From the NCBI RefSeq assembly GCF_004363695.1, contig NZ_SNZC01000001.1, positions 389,857-453,856 of the forward strand: a DNA stretch of 64,000 nucleotides, in the 5' to 3' direction. Below the pieces are notes generated by a model. That model was not told the origin of the DNA and did not search any database. It was given only the letters and a program-made list of their open reading frames with translations. This DNA is from Flavobacterium cheniae. GTDB lineage: Bacteria > Bacteroidota > Bacteroidia > Flavobacteriales > Flavobacteriaceae. A program made the position numbers and the translations under genes. Positions 9,101-18,311 of this stretch are shown here, in pieces (within the stretch, counting starts at the first letter, position 1; every line of letters starts with the position of its first letter).

Positions 9101-9144
9101 ATGATAATAATCATATATTAATCTGATAGATTGTGTTTTATTTG
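9101..9144 (+). promoter_or_regulatory. Crp/Fnr-type operator and -7 element before the flavoprotein gene
   Basis: ATGATAATAATCAT at 9101-9114 (centre 9107.5) is a perfect TGAT-N4-ATCA palindrome. A TTTG (9141-9144) ends exactly 36.5 bp from the centre; the first half of the -7 box is poor (TTTA). The gene start lies 59 bp further on. Confidence 0.7.
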
Positions 9145-9202
9145 TTCCTATTTATTTTGGGAAGAAATAAATTGAAATCGCAACGAACAAAAAATATAAA
9201 TA

Positions 9203-11011
9203 ATGATTTTACAAAAAAACGTACACAGCTTTCATATTCCAGTTATGGGATTAGCTTTTACTATCGACAGTCCCGTGCGAGTAGCGCAATACGGAATTGA
9301 TTCTGTAATTTCCATAATGGATGACGATTTGATAGAAAAAATGACCGCTTTTTACGCTGAAAAATTCAAACATCCTTACGAAGAAATATCACAAAAGGTA
9401 GAAGATTTCAGAGCAAAGCGAATTACCAATTATTTGAATTTATTAGATAAAGTGGTGACTCAAAAATTCGAATCATTCAAATCAGAATTGATAGAAAAAA
9501 GAACACAATTAGAAGATTTTATCTCCATTTTACCCTCAAGTTCTGAATTAAAATTGCAATTGGAACAAGTAATAGCGTCTGGAAAAAACAATATGATGGA
9601 GTTAAAAACTATTCTAGACCATCATTTTGCATCAGGAAGTATCGATGTGAATATCATGACGAAAATTGATAAAGATAACTTTATTGATGACGAACAATTG
9701 CCAGTAATCTACAACGATGCTCATGCCGCTTTGAGAGGTTTTGTAAACAGTACAACAAATTCATCAGTAATCTTTTCTGCTGGAATGAATCCAAGATTAT
9801 ACGGTTACATGGAATCCTTTAACGAATTTTATCCCGATACCAACGGACAATTTCAAAAGAGAATTGTTCTAAAAGTAAGCGATTTTCGTTCGGCAATGAT
9901 TCAAGGAAATTTTCTAGCTAAAAAAGGACTTTGGGTTTCTGAATATCGTATCGAATCAGGACTAAATTGTGGCGGACACGCTTTTGCTACCGACGGATTT
10001 TTATTAGGACCAATTCTAGAAGAATTTAAAAATAAAAAAGATGAATTGATTCAATCAGCTTATTCGCTATTTACAAATGCTTTAGCGTCAAAGAATAAAA
10101 TAGTTCCAAACGAACCACCGATTTTAAAAATCACAGTTCAAGGTGGAGTAGGAACAGCAGAAGAACATCAGTTTTTATTAGATTATTATCAAGTGGATGC
10201 AGTAGGTTGGGGTTCTCCATTTCTTTTAGTTCCAGAAGCGACTTCTGTTGATGTAGAAACCCGTAAACTATTAGCAACAGCAAAAGAAGAAGATTTGTAT
10301 TTGAGTAATATTTCGCCTTTAGGAGTTCCGTTCAATACCATCAAAGGCACAACCAATGACTTTTTTAAAAGCCAGCGTATTGCGTCTGGAAAAGCTGGAA
10401 GTTCATGTCCTAAGAAATATTTAGCATTAAGTAAAGAATATAAAAAAGAAGGAAGTTGTACCGCATCTAAAAAACATCAGGACAAGAAAATAGAAGAATT
10501 AGAAGCAAAACGCAACTCGATTTCTTATGAAGCATATAAGAAAGAATATACAGCTATTACCGAAAAATCATGTTTGTGTGTTGGGTTAGCCAATGCAAGT
10601 CATTTAGAATTAGGAATTCCAATGAAAGGACAAGCACAAGGCGTTGTGGTTTGTCCTGGGCCTAATATGGCGTATTTTTCAAAAGAAGTGTCTCTAAATG
10701 AAATGATTCAGCACATCTATGGAAAAAAGGAAATCGAAAATCACACCGATAGACCAAATATGTTTGTTAAAGAATTAGGATTGTATGTTTCGTATTTAAG
10801 CAATCAAATTAATGAGGCTTTCGAAATAACGCCTCAACAAATAAAAAAATGGGAAACGTTTAAAACCAATCTTTTAAATGGAATTTCCTATTACAAATCG
10901 GTTTTTGAAAACAGTTCTTATTTTCAAGGGAACAACGAAAGATTAGGAAAAGAAATACTAAAAATGGAATCCCAACTAATAAGTTTTGAATTCAATACAA
11001 TACCCGTTTAA
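9203..11011 (+). CDS. Unassigned protein: FMN-barrel-like region plus cysteine cluster
   Basis: A 602-residue soluble protein that I do not recognise as a named enzyme. The opening IPVMGLAFTIDSPVRVAQ resembles the first strand of FMN-binding TIM barrels. Around residues 310-350, KITVQGGVGTAEEHQFLL followed by DAVGWGSPFL resembles their phosphate-binding loop and the next strand. GLNCGGHAFATDG lies at about 253. Cysteines cluster at about residues 400-490 (SSCPKKY, GSCTASKK, KSCLCVG, VVCPGPN) and could hold an Fe-S cluster. It is followed after 2 bp by an OsmC gene and preceded by the regulon operator. A flavin/Fe-S oxidoreductase acting in nitrogen-oxide metabolism is inference only. Confidence 0.5.
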   Translation: MILQKNVHSFHIPVMGLAFTIDSPVRVAQYGIDSVISIMDDDLIEKMTAFYAEKFKHPYEEISQKVEDFRAKRITNYLNLLDKVVTQKFESFKSELIEKRTQLEDFISILPSSSELKLQLEQVIASGKNNMMELKTILDHHFASGSIDVNIMTKIDKDNFIDDEQLPVIYNDAHAALRGFVNSTTNSSVIFSAGMNPRLYGYMESFNEFYPDTNGQFQKRIVLKVSDFRSAMIQGNFLAKKGLWVSEYRIESGLNCGGHAFATDGFLLGPILEEFKNKKDELIQSAYSLFTNALASKNKIVPNEPPILKITVQGGVGTAEEHQFLLDYYQVDAVGWGSPFLLVPEATSVDVETRKLLATAKEEDLYLSNISPLGVPFNTIKGTTNDFFKSQRIASGKAGSSCPKKYLALSKEYKKEGSCTASKKHQDKKIEELEAKRNSISYEAYKKEYTAITEKSCLCVGLANASHLELGIPMKGQAQGVVVCPGPNMAYFSKEVSLNEMIQHIYGKKEIENHTDRPNMFVKELGLYVSYLSNQINEAFEITPQQIKKWETFKTNLLNGISYYKSVFENSSYFQGNNERLGKEILKMESQLISFEFNTIPV

Positions 11012-11013
11012 TT

Positions 11014-11448
11014 ATGGAAAAACACAGTTATAATTTAAGTTTAGAATGGACAGGCGATAGAAAAGGAATTTTATCATCACCCGAGTTTCCATCTACAGTT
11101 GAGGTGGTTACGCCTCCAGAATTTGATAAAGGAATCGCAGGTCATTGGTCTCCTGAACATTTATTTACTGCTTCGGTTTTAAGTTGTTTTATGACTACTT
11201 TTTTGGCCATTGCCGACTATTCCAAGCTAGAATACGAAAAATTTGAATGCAAAGCAGAAGGAATTTTAGAATCGATTGAAGGAAAATTTTTGATGACAGA
11301 AATTATTTTAAAACCAATAGTGTACATCAAAAATCAAGAAGAAATAGAAAAAACAGAACGCATTTTGCACAAATCAGAAAAGGCGTGTTTAATTTCCAAT
11401 TCGATTATTTCAAATGTGGTTTTAGATTTTGAAGTGAAGGTAGTGTAA
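11014..11448 (+). CDS. OsmC-family protein
   Basis: A 144-residue cytosolic protein of the OsmC/Ohr fold. The family helix with a redox cysteine is visible (HLFTASVLSCFMTTFLAIA), and a second cysteine lies in KACLISNSI, matching the two-Cys layout of OsmC proteins that reduce organic peroxides. An Ohr-type name is not justified by sequence alone. It starts 2 bp after the unassigned flavoprotein-like gene, so the two are almost certainly co-translated and may act together. A clear terminator follows. Confidence 0.82.
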   Translation: MEKHSYNLSLEWTGDRKGILSSPEFPSTVEVVTPPEFDKGIAGHWSPEHLFTASVLSCFMTTFLAIADYSKLEYEKFECKAEGILESIEGKFLMTEIILKPIVYIKNQEEIEKTERILHKSEKACLISNSIISNVVLDFEVKVV

Positions 11449-11469
11449 TTTTTATAAATAGGTTGTTGT

Positions 11470-11507
11470 AAAGGTTGTTTCCAGTTTTGGAGACAACCTT
11501 TTTTTAT
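11470..11507 (+). terminator. Rho-independent terminator after the OsmC gene
   Basis: 13-bp stem AAAGGTTGTTTCC / GGAGACAACCTTT with one wobble pair, loop of 6 nt, then a T run. Confidence 0.85.
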
Positions 11508-11547
11508 TAAACAATTGTTAATAATAAAGATAAAAATATCCTTTTTT

Positions 11548-11591
11548 ATGATTGTAATCATACTTTTAAGCGGCTCAATTTCAGAAATTTG
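11548..11591 (+). promoter_or_regulatory. Crp/Fnr-type operator of the nos operon
   Basis: ATGATTGTAATCAT at 11548-11561 (centre 11554.5), a perfect TGAT-N4-ATCA palindrome. TTTG at 11588-11591 (in GAAATTTG) ends 36.5 bp from the centre. The first nos gene starts 28 bp later. No good TTG is seen at -33, as expected for an activator-dependent promoter. Confidence 0.75.
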
Positions 11592-11618
11592 TAGTAATAA
11601 TTTTAATATTAAAAAATC

Positions 11619-12098
11619 ATGAACAAATCAATTTTACTTGTTTTATCTCTTGCTTTAGCTATAGCATGTGGTAAAAAAGAAGCGTCTGCTGAAGATAATT
11701 ATCAGCCTGGTGGAGGCGAAGCTACAACTGAAGCAGCAGATCCTGCATCGTATGATCCAAAACGAGGTGAAGGAAAATACGATACCGTTGAGTTAGGAGC
11801 AACTTTAGATCAAGCGATGGCCACAAAAGGTGAAGAAGTTGCAGGTGTAAAATGTACATCGTGTCATAAAATGACAGATGAAAAATTAGTTGGACCAGGA
11901 TGGAAAGGAGTAACCGAAAGAAGAACTCCTCAATGGATTATGAACTTCATTACCAATCCAGATCCAATGATTGACAAAGACCCTGAAGTACAAGCGCAAT
12001 TGGAAATTTGTTTAGTTCGTATGCCTAACCAAGGTGTTTCTGATGATGAAGCTAGAGGAATTTTAGAGTACATGCGTAAAAATGACGGTGTAAAATAA
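11619..12098 (+). CDS. Monoheme c-type cytochrome lipoprotein of the nos operon
   Basis: A 159-residue protein with a lipoprotein signal ending AIACGKKE and a single heme site CTSCH at about residue 86; Met in VRMPNQGV is the likely distal ligand. In Bacteroidetes nos clusters a cytochrome of this kind precedes nosZ and is the probable electron donor to nitrous oxide reductase. It is the first gene behind the nos operator, with nosZ starting about 60 bp after its stop. Confidence 0.85.
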   Translation: MNKSILLVLSLALAIACGKKEASAEDNYQPGGGEATTEAADPASYDPKRGEGKYDTVELGATLDQAMATKGEEVAGVKCTSCHKMTDEKLVGPGWKGVTERRTPQWIMNFITNPDPMIDKDPEVQAQLEICLVRMPNQGVSDDEARGILEYMRKNDGVK

Positions 12099-12159
12099 AC
12101 GTAAAAGGGTATTGTGTTAAGTGAAAGTAATGCAATACCTTAATTTAACTACATATATC

Positions 12160-14139
12160 ATGAAAAATAAATTTGTACAAGCAATTTTAGTAATTGCTCT
12201 AGGAGGTGCTTTGGTTACTTCCTGTAAACCAAAAAGCTCAGGAGATGCTGTAAGTGGAGATGCTGCTGAGAAAGCATACGTTGCTCCAGGAAAATACGAT
12301 GAGTTTTACAATTTCGTATCAGGTGGTTTTAGTGGACAATTAAGTGTTTACGGATTACCAAGTGGACGTTTATTCAGAGTTATTCCAGTATTTTCTGTTG
12401 ACCCAGAAAAAGGTTGGGGATACAGTGAAGAAACAAAACCAATGTTAAATACCTCTCACGGATTTGTGCCTTGGGATGATTTACATCATACCGAAATGTC
12501 TCAAACTAACGGTGAAGTTGACGGTCGTTGGGTTTTTGGGAATGCTAACAATACCCCTCGTATTGCTAGAATTGATTTAAAAACATTCAAAACGGCTGAA
12601 ATTATCGAACTTCCAAACAGTGGAGGTAATCACTCTTCTCCATTCATTACTGAAAATACAGAATATGTGGTAGCGGGTACTCGTTTTAGTGTTCCAGCCG
12701 ATTATTCTAATGGAGACGTTCCAATCAACACTTATAAAGAAAATTACAAAGGACATATCAGTTTTGTAAGTGTGGATAAAAAATCGGGAGAAATGGATTT
12801 GGCTTTCCAAATTGTAACTCCAGGTGTAAACTTTGACCTCTCGCATGCTGGTAAAGGAAAATCTCACGGATGGTTCTTCTTTTCTTGCTATAATACAGAA
12901 CAAGCCAATACTTTATTAGAGGTTAATGCTTCTCAAAAAGATAAAGACTTTATCATGGCAGTGAACTGGAAAAAAGCAGAAGAATACATCAAAGCTGGAA
13001 AAGGTAAAAAACAAAAAGTGAAATATGCACACAACACTTGGGATGAGCATACACACTCTGCAAAATCTGTTATGAAAGACGAAGTATTGGTTTTAGATGC
13101 TTCTGAATTAAAAGATATCTGTTATATGATTCCTTGTCCAAAATCACCTCACGGATGTGACGTTGACCCAACAGGTGAATTCATAGTAGGTTCAGGTAAA
13201 TTAGCAGCATTGATTCCAGTATTTAGTTTTGATAAATTACAAGCTGCTATTAAAGGGAAAAAATTTGAAGGTAACTACGGAGGAATTCCAGTTGTTAAAT
13301 ACGAAGCTGCTCTTCATGGTGAAGTTCAAAAACCAGGTTTAGGTCCATTACACACAGAATTTGACGGAAAAGGAAATGCTTATACAACATTCTTCGTTTC
13401 TTCTGAAGTAGTGAAATGGGATATCAAAACCTTAAAAGTATTAGATAGAGTTCCTACTTATTACTCTGTAGGTCACTTATGTATTCCTGGTGGAGATAGT
13501 AAAAAACCATTTGGAAAATACTTAGTTGCTTATAATAAAATTACAAAAGACCGTTATTTACCAACAGGTCCTGAGTTAGCGCAATCAGCACAAATATTTG
13601 ATATTAGTGGCGATAAAATGAAGCTAATTTTAGACTTCCCAACCATTGGAGAACCGCATTATGCACAAGCGGCTCCGGCTGATTTAATTCGAAACAATGG
13701 TCAGTTGAAATTCTATAAATTAGACGATAACAAGCATCCTTATGCTGCCAAAGGTGAAAAAGAAGCAAAAGTGGTTAGAGAAGGAAACAAAGTACATGTT
13801 TATATGACATCTATTCGTTCTCACTTTGCTCCTGACAATATTGAAGGTGTTTTCCTTGGTGATGAAGTATATTTCCACGTAACCAACTTAGAGCAAGATT
13901 GGGATGTACCTCATGGATTTGCTGTAAAAGGCGCTAATAATGGTGAATTATTAATCATGCCTGGTGAAACTACCACATTGAAATGGGTTCCAGATAGAGT
14001 AGGAACATTCCCATTCTACTGTACCGACTTCTGTAGTGCGTTACACCAAGAAATGCAAGGTTACATTAGAGTTTCTCCAAAAGGTTCAAATGTTCCACTA
14101 CAATTTAGTTTAGGAACAAACCTTCCTGCAACAAAATAA
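12160..14139 (+). CDS. nosZ: Nitrous oxide reductase, Sec-dependent (clade II type)
   Basis: The start is set at ATG 12160, giving 659 residues with a Sec signal ending VTSC, a possible lipobox, and no twin-arginine motif, as in clade II NosZ. An N-terminal seven-bladed propeller supplies the CuZ histidines (DDLHHTEMS, LSHAGKGKSHGW, DEHTH, SPHGCDVDPTGE, GPLHTEFD, EPHYAQ). A C-terminal cupredoxin domain has the CuA motif CTDFCSALHQEM (C-x3-C-x3-H-x2-M). It reduces N2O to N2 in the periplasm. A GTG further upstream at 12121 is possible but would spoil the signal peptide. A hairpin follows the stop. Confidence 0.97.
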   Translation: MKNKFVQAILVIALGGALVTSCKPKSSGDAVSGDAAEKAYVAPGKYDEFYNFVSGGFSGQLSVYGLPSGRLFRVIPVFSVDPEKGWGYSEETKPMLNTSHGFVPWDDLHHTEMSQTNGEVDGRWVFGNANNTPRIARIDLKTFKTAEIIELPNSGGNHSSPFITENTEYVVAGTRFSVPADYSNGDVPINTYKENYKGHISFVSVDKKSGEMDLAFQIVTPGVNFDLSHAGKGKSHGWFFFSCYNTEQANTLLEVNASQKDKDFIMAVNWKKAEEYIKAGKGKKQKVKYAHNTWDEHTHSAKSVMKDEVLVLDASELKDICYMIPCPKSPHGCDVDPTGEFIVGSGKLAALIPVFSFDKLQAAIKGKKFEGNYGGIPVVKYEAALHGEVQKPGLGPLHTEFDGKGNAYTTFFVSSEVVKWDIKTLKVLDRVPTYYSVGHLCIPGGDSKKPFGKYLVAYNKITKDRYLPTGPELAQSAQIFDISGDKMKLILDFPTIGEPHYAQAAPADLIRNNGQLKFYKLDDNKHPYAAKGEKEAKVVREGNKVHVYMTSIRSHFAPDNIEGVFLGDEVYFHVTNLEQDWDVPHGFAVKGANNGELLIMPGETTTLKWVPDRVGTFPFYCTDFCSALHQEMQGYIRVSPKGSNVPLQFSLGTNLPATK

Positions 14140-14148
14140 ATTTTTAAC

Positions 14149-14180
14149 AAAAGGGGCAAAATAACTTTTGTCCCTTTTTT
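14149..14180 (+). terminator. Terminator/attenuator after nosZ
   Basis: 13-bp stem AAAAGGGGCAAAA / TTTTGTCCCTTTT with one wobble pair and a 4-nt loop, ending in a T run. It lies inside the nos gene run, 13 bp before the next gene, and may keep nosZ mRNA more abundant than the accessory genes. Confidence 0.75.
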
Positions 14181-14192
14181 AAACTCAATTTT

Positions 14193-14786
14193 ATGGAAAC
14201 TACAAAAATTTCTTTAGTTTCAAAAATCCTTTTATTCCTTATTTCTGGATTGTTTATTGGTTCATTATTTGTTCCTATGTGGCAAATCGATTTGGATGCG
14301 CCTCAATATCCTGAAGGATTAGTTTTAAAATTACATGCCAACAAAATTGGTGGCGATGTAGAAATCATTAACGGTTTAAATCACTACATCGGAATGGCAA
14401 CTTTGCACACCGAGAATTTTATTGAATTTAAGATTTTACCTTATATTTTCGGAGTTTTTTCTTTAATTTCAATAACTTTAATTTTTATCAATAACAGAAA
14501 ATTCGTACTAGCATTTTTCGGAACCTTCATTCTTTTCGTTATCTTAGCAGGTGTAGATTTTTACCGCTGGAATTACGAATACGGACATAATTTAGATCCG
14601 AATGCGGCTATTAAAGTTCCTGGAATGGCTTATCAACCACCTTTAATTGGATACAAACAATTATTGAATTTTGGAGCGTATTCAGTTCCTGATATTGGGG
14701 GATGGTTTTTAATTGCAGCTGGTGCCATGTTATTTTACATTTTAGTTAAAGAATTCAACTTATTCAGAAGAAAACAAACTATATAG
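14193..14786 (+). CDS. Membrane protein of Bacteroidetes nos clusters
   Basis: A 197-residue protein with four predicted helices (about residues 10-30, 90-107, 113-132 and 166-186) and a periplasmic segment containing YPEGLVLKLHANKIGGDVE and GLNHYIGM. I know of no biochemical function. Its fixed position between nosZ and nosL suggests a role in NosZ maturation or copper delivery. His and Met residues in the exposed loop would suit metal handling, but this is inference. It ends 2 bp before nosL. Confidence 0.7.
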   Translation: METTKISLVSKILLFLISGLFIGSLFVPMWQIDLDAPQYPEGLVLKLHANKIGGDVEIINGLNHYIGMATLHTENFIEFKILPYIFGVFSLISITLIFINNRKFVLAFFGTFILFVILAGVDFYRWNYEYGHNLDPNAAIKVPGMAYQPPLIGYKQLLNFGAYSVPDIGGWFLIAAGAMLFYILVKEFNLFRRKQTI

Positions 14787-14788
14787 TT

Positions 14789-15214
14789 ATGAAGAAGATT
14801 GTACTTTTATTTTCGTTTATTTTTATGATTTCGTGTGTTTCAAACGAACCAAAACCTATAAAATTAAATGTAGATACTTGCGAATTTTGCAAAATGACCA
14901 TTTCAAACGGTAAATTTGGAGCCGAATTATTGACCAAAAAAGGACGCTACTATAAGTTTGATGATTTGTCTTGCATGTTGTTATACGCAAAAGAAAATGC
15001 GGATGTACAAGTACAATCTTTCTTTGTTAACGATTATGCAAAAGACAATACTTTAATTCCAGCCGAGCAAAGTTTTTATTTACGTGGTGGTTCGATAAAT
15101 TCTCCTATGCGAGGCAATTTTGCAGCTTTTACTTCCGATAAAGACCAAGACAATTTTCAAAAACAACTTAATGCCAAAACGTTAACTTGGGAACAAGTTT
15201 TCACAATGTATTAA
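14789..15214 (+). CDS. nosL: NosL copper chaperone lipoprotein
   Basis: A 141-residue lipoprotein (signal ending FMISC) with the NosL copper site CEFCKMTI and the downstream FDDLSCMLLY segment. NosL binds Cu(I) and supplies the NosDFY complex for assembly of the CuZ centre. Its TAA stop overlaps the nosD start (TAATG), which indicates translational coupling. Confidence 0.93.
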   Translation: MKKIVLLFSFIFMISCVSNEPKPIKLNVDTCEFCKMTISNGKFGAELLTKKGRYYKFDDLSCMLLYAKENADVQVQSFFVNDYAKDNTLIPAEQSFYLRGGSINSPMRGNFAAFTSDKDQDNFQKQLNAKTLTWEQVFTMY

Positions 15215-16446
15215 TGAAAAAAATTAGTTTCATATTATTCCTTTTGTTTTTTTCAATTGGGAAAGCGGCTACTATTAATGTAGGTGCTAACTTTCCAATG
15301 AAGAAAATCAAGCAAGCCCTTGCATTAGCAAAAGATGGCGATACGATTCTTGTACATTCGGGCATTTATAAAGAGGGAACGATTTTAATCAATAAAAAAA
15401 TCTATTTTATTGGTAAGAACTTCCCTGTTTTAGATGGTCAGAATAAAAAAGAAGTGTTGTCCATAAACGCCAATGATGTGGTGGTTAAAGGATTTAAAGT
15501 CATTAATTCAGGTCATGCCGCTTTAAATGATCCTTGTGGAATTCGTGTTTACGATAAAAATAATGTCACAATTCAAGGCAATATTCTTGATAATAATTTC
15601 TTCGGAATTTACCTTCAAAACAGCAATAATTGTATTGTAAAAAACAATGTTGTTAGAGCTTACGGTAAAGCCGAACAGTTAATTGGAAACGGAATTCACT
15701 GTTGGAAAAGCAACAATCTGCAAATCATTGGAAATAAAATCAGTGGGCATCGAGATGGAATTTATTTCGAATTCGTAACCCAATCCGTTATTTGGAGAAA
15801 TATTTCAAATAATAATATCCGCTACGGATTGCATTTTATGTTTTCCAACGATGATGCTTACATCACTAATGTTTTCAAGAACAATGGAGCTGGTGTTGCC
15901 GTTATGTTTACTAAAAATGTAAAAATGTTTAATAATTATTTCGAGGAAAATTGGGGCGATTCTGCTTACGGATTGTTACTGAAAGAAATCGCAGATAGTT
16001 ATATTTTTAATAATCGATTTGCTCGAAATACTTCCGGAATCTATATGGAAGGAACTTCGCGAATCAAAGTAGAAAAAAATGTGTTTGAATCGAATGGTTG
16101 GGGAATGAAAATCCAAGCCAGTTGTATGGAAAACGAAATCGTGAATAATAATTTCTTGAAAAACACTTTCGATATTAGTACCAATGGAAGTTTGGTTTTG
16201 AATACATTTAATACGAATTATTGGGATAAATATGAAGGCTACGATTTGGACAAAGATGGAATGGGCGATGTTCCGTATCATCCACTGAGTTTATTCGCGG
16301 TGTTAACTGAAAATACGCCATCTGCCATGTTGTTGTATCGCAGTTTTATGATTACACTGTTAGACAAATCTGAAAAAGTATTGCCCAGTATAACACCTGA
16401 TAATTTTATAGATAATAAGCCTTTAATGAAGTCACTGCCGCTATGA
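15214..16446 (+). CDS. nosD: NosD, periplasmic beta-helix protein for CuZ assembly
   Basis: The start is set at ATG 15214, overlapping the nosL stop, giving 410 residues with a Sec signal ending IGKAA. The body is a right-handed beta-helix with repeated NN/GI turns (NNFFGIYLQNSNN, NNIRYGLHFMFSNDD, NTSGIYMEGTS) of the NosD/CASH family. NosD receives copper from NosL and, powered by NosFY, delivers it to NosZ. It overlaps nosF by four bases. Confidence 0.94.
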   Translation: MKKISFILFLLFFSIGKAATINVGANFPMKKIKQALALAKDGDTILVHSGIYKEGTILINKKIYFIGKNFPVLDGQNKKEVLSINANDVVVKGFKVINSGHAALNDPCGIRVYDKNNVTIQGNILDNNFFGIYLQNSNNCIVKNNVVRAYGKAEQLIGNGIHCWKSNNLQIIGNKISGHRDGIYFEFVTQSVIWRNISNNNIRYGLHFMFSNDDAYITNVFKNNGAGVAVMFTKNVKMFNNYFEENWGDSAYGLLLKEIADSYIFNNRFARNTSGIYMEGTSRIKVEKNVFESNGWGMKIQASCMENEIVNNNFLKNTFDISTNGSLVLNTFNTNYWDKYEGYDLDKDGMGDVPYHPLSLFAVLTENTPSAMLLYRSFMITLLDKSEKVLPSITPDNFIDNKPLMKSLPL

Positions 16447-17165
16447 TTGAGATAAAAGAATTGCAGAAAAAGTTTGGAAAATTTGAAGTTTTAAAGAACA
16501 TTAATCTTTCTTGTAAAAAAGGAGAATGTATCGCTTTAATTGGTCCAAATGGTTGTGGAAAAACCACTTTAATAAAAGCTGTTTTGGGAATGGTTCTGCC
16601 TGATTCGGGTACGATTCATTTTAACGGAAATTCCGTTTTAGGTGAGTATTTGTATCGCGAAAAAATTGGCTACATGCCACAAATAGGAAGGTATCCTGAT
16701 AATATGACGATTGGTCAAATTATCGAAATGATAAAAAAGATTCGAAATTCATCAGATGATTTGGATGAGGATTTGTTACACGCTTTCGAATTAGAGAAAA
16801 TGTTCGACAAGCAAATGCGAACGTTATCAGGCGGAACTACGCAAAAAGTAAGTGCTGTTTTAGCCTTTCTTTTTAATCCAGATGTGTTGATTTTAGATGA
16901 ACCCACCGCTGGTTTAGATCCGTTAGCGGCTGAGGTTTTGAAAGAAAAAATCATCAAAGAGAAAGAAAAAGGAAAATTGATTTTGATTACGTCGCATTTA
17001 TTAAGTGAATTGGATGATTTAATTACCGAAATCATTTTTATGCAAGAAGGAAAAGTACATTTTCATCAAAAAGTAGAAGAATTAAAAACCACTACTGGCG
17101 AAGAAAAAATCTCAAAAGCGATTGCCAAAATTTTAAAGAACAAACAAAATGAACCGAATAATTAA
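16443..17165 (+). CDS. nosF: NosF, ABC transporter ATPase
   Basis: A 240-residue ABC ATPase with Walker A GPNGCGKTT, a degenerate signature LSGGTTQK, Walker B VLILDEPTAGLDP and H-loop ITSHLL. With NosY it drives NosD-dependent copper insertion. Its ATG overlaps the nosD stop by four bases, and its end overlaps nosY by 17 bp. Confidence 0.94.
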   Translation: MIEIKELQKKFGKFEVLKNINLSCKKGECIALIGPNGCGKTTLIKAVLGMVLPDSGTIHFNGNSVLGEYLYREKIGYMPQIGRYPDNMTIGQIIEMIKKIRNSSDDLDEDLLHAFELEKMFDKQMRTLSGGTTQKVSAVLAFLFNPDVLILDEPTAGLDPLAAEVLKEKIIKEKEKGKLILITSHLLSELDDLITEIIFMQEGKVHFHQKVEELKTTTGEEKISKAIAKILKNKQNEPNN

Positions 17166-17916
17166 AATCATATTATCAGACATTATCCGAAACAAAATTG
17201 TTTTAGCTTACACGCTGATTTTGTCTATTTTATCGTGGAGTTCTTTTGCATTAGAAGACAATTCGTCAAAAGGGTTACTAACGATTTTGAATGTGATTTT
17301 GTTCACAGTTCCGTTGGTTTCTATTTTATTTGCTACGATTTATTTGTACAACAGTGCCGAGTTTATTGAGCTTTTATTAAGTCAACCCATAAAAAGGAGA
17401 AAAATTTGGCTGAGTTTGTTTTTCGGATTGTCATCGGCTATGGTATTTGCTTTTTTCATTGGTGCTGGAATTCCGTTATTAATCAATTCGCCTGATAGTA
17501 TCGGTTTAATGATGTTACTCAACGGATGTTTAATTTCGGTCATCTTCGTTGCACTAGCTTTTTTGAGTTCGATTTTGACTAGAGATAAAGCAAAAGGAAT
17601 TGGTTTAGCGATTATGATTTGGTTGTATTTCGCACTATTATTTGACGGAATGGTCTTGTTCTTATTGTTCCAATTAGCCGAATATCCAATTGAAAACATG
17701 ATGGTAGGAATCACCACATTTAGTCCGATAGATTTAGCTCGAATTCAAATTCTTTTGCATTTAGATGTTTCTGCTATGATGGGATATACGGGAGCAATTT
17801 TTAAAGATTTCTTTGGAACTTCGGTTGGATTGGTAGTCTCATTTGTTTTGTTGAGCTTGTGGGCGATAATTCCTTTTTTCATTTCGATGCGAAAATTCAA
17901 CAAGAAAGACTTGTAA
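17149..17916 (+). CDS. nosY: NosY, ABC transporter permease
   Basis: A 255-residue membrane protein with six predicted helices and the sequence LLSQPIKRRKIW typical of NosY-type permeases. It forms the membrane part of NosDFY. It is followed after 23 bp by the truncated hemoglobin gene, apparently in the same operon. Confidence 0.92.
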   Translation: MNRIIKIILSDIIRNKIVLAYTLILSILSWSSFALEDNSSKGLLTILNVILFTVPLVSILFATIYLYNSAEFIELLLSQPIKRRKIWLSLFFGLSSAMVFAFFIGAGIPLLINSPDSIGLMMLLNGCLISVIFVALAFLSSILTRDKAKGIGLAIMIWLYFALLFDGMVLFLLFQLAEYPIENMMVGITTFSPIDLARIQILLHLDVSAMMGYTGAIFKDFFGTSVGLVVSFVLLSLWAIIPFFISMRKFNKKDL

Positions 17917-17939
17917 TTTTTATTTAATCAAATTACAAA

Positions 17940-18311
17940 ATGAAAACAGATATTAGAAATAGAAAAGATATTGAACTTTTAGTAGATACCTTTTATGATA
18001 AAATTAAAACCGATGCAGTTATCGGTTTTCTGTTTACCGAAATTGCCCAAGTGAATTGGGAAACTCATTTACCCAGAATGTACGATTTTTGGGAAAACAT
18101 TCTTTTTTATACCGGAAACTACAACGGAAGTCCGATGCAAGTGCACAAAGACTTACACAGTAAATGTCCTATGAATCCAGAACATTTTCAACATTGGGTA
18201 ATTGTATTTACTACGACTGTTGATGAATTATTCGAAGGCGAAAAAGCCATCGAAATCAAAGAAAGAGCACTCAATATTGCGAATGTTATCATGTATAAAA
18301 CGTTAGCGTAA
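17940..18311 (+). CDS. Group III truncated hemoglobin
   Basis: A 123-residue 2/2 globin. The group III pattern is visible: FYDKIKTDAVIGFLF, then HLPRMYDFWENILFYTG, and the proximal histidine in KDLHSKCP or H of EHFQHW. Such globins bind NO or O2 and often protect against nitrosative stress. Location at the end of the nos operon fits NO detoxification or sensing. Its stop overlaps the next start. Confidence 0.87.
   Translation: MKTDIRNRKDIELLVDTFYDKIKTDAVIGFLFTEIAQVNWETHLPRMYDFWENILFYTGNYNGSPMQVHKDLHSKCPMNPEHFQHWVIVFTTTVDELFEGEKAIEIKERALNIANVIMYKTLA

Noticed and set aside
12121..12159. Upstream GTG start for nosZ
   Set aside because: It would put 13 polar residues before a good lipoprotein-type signal peptide; ATG 12160 is preferred.
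16715..17035. Antisense frame inside nosF
   Set aside because: The plus strand encodes an intact ABC ATPase with all motifs; the reverse frame shows no family features.
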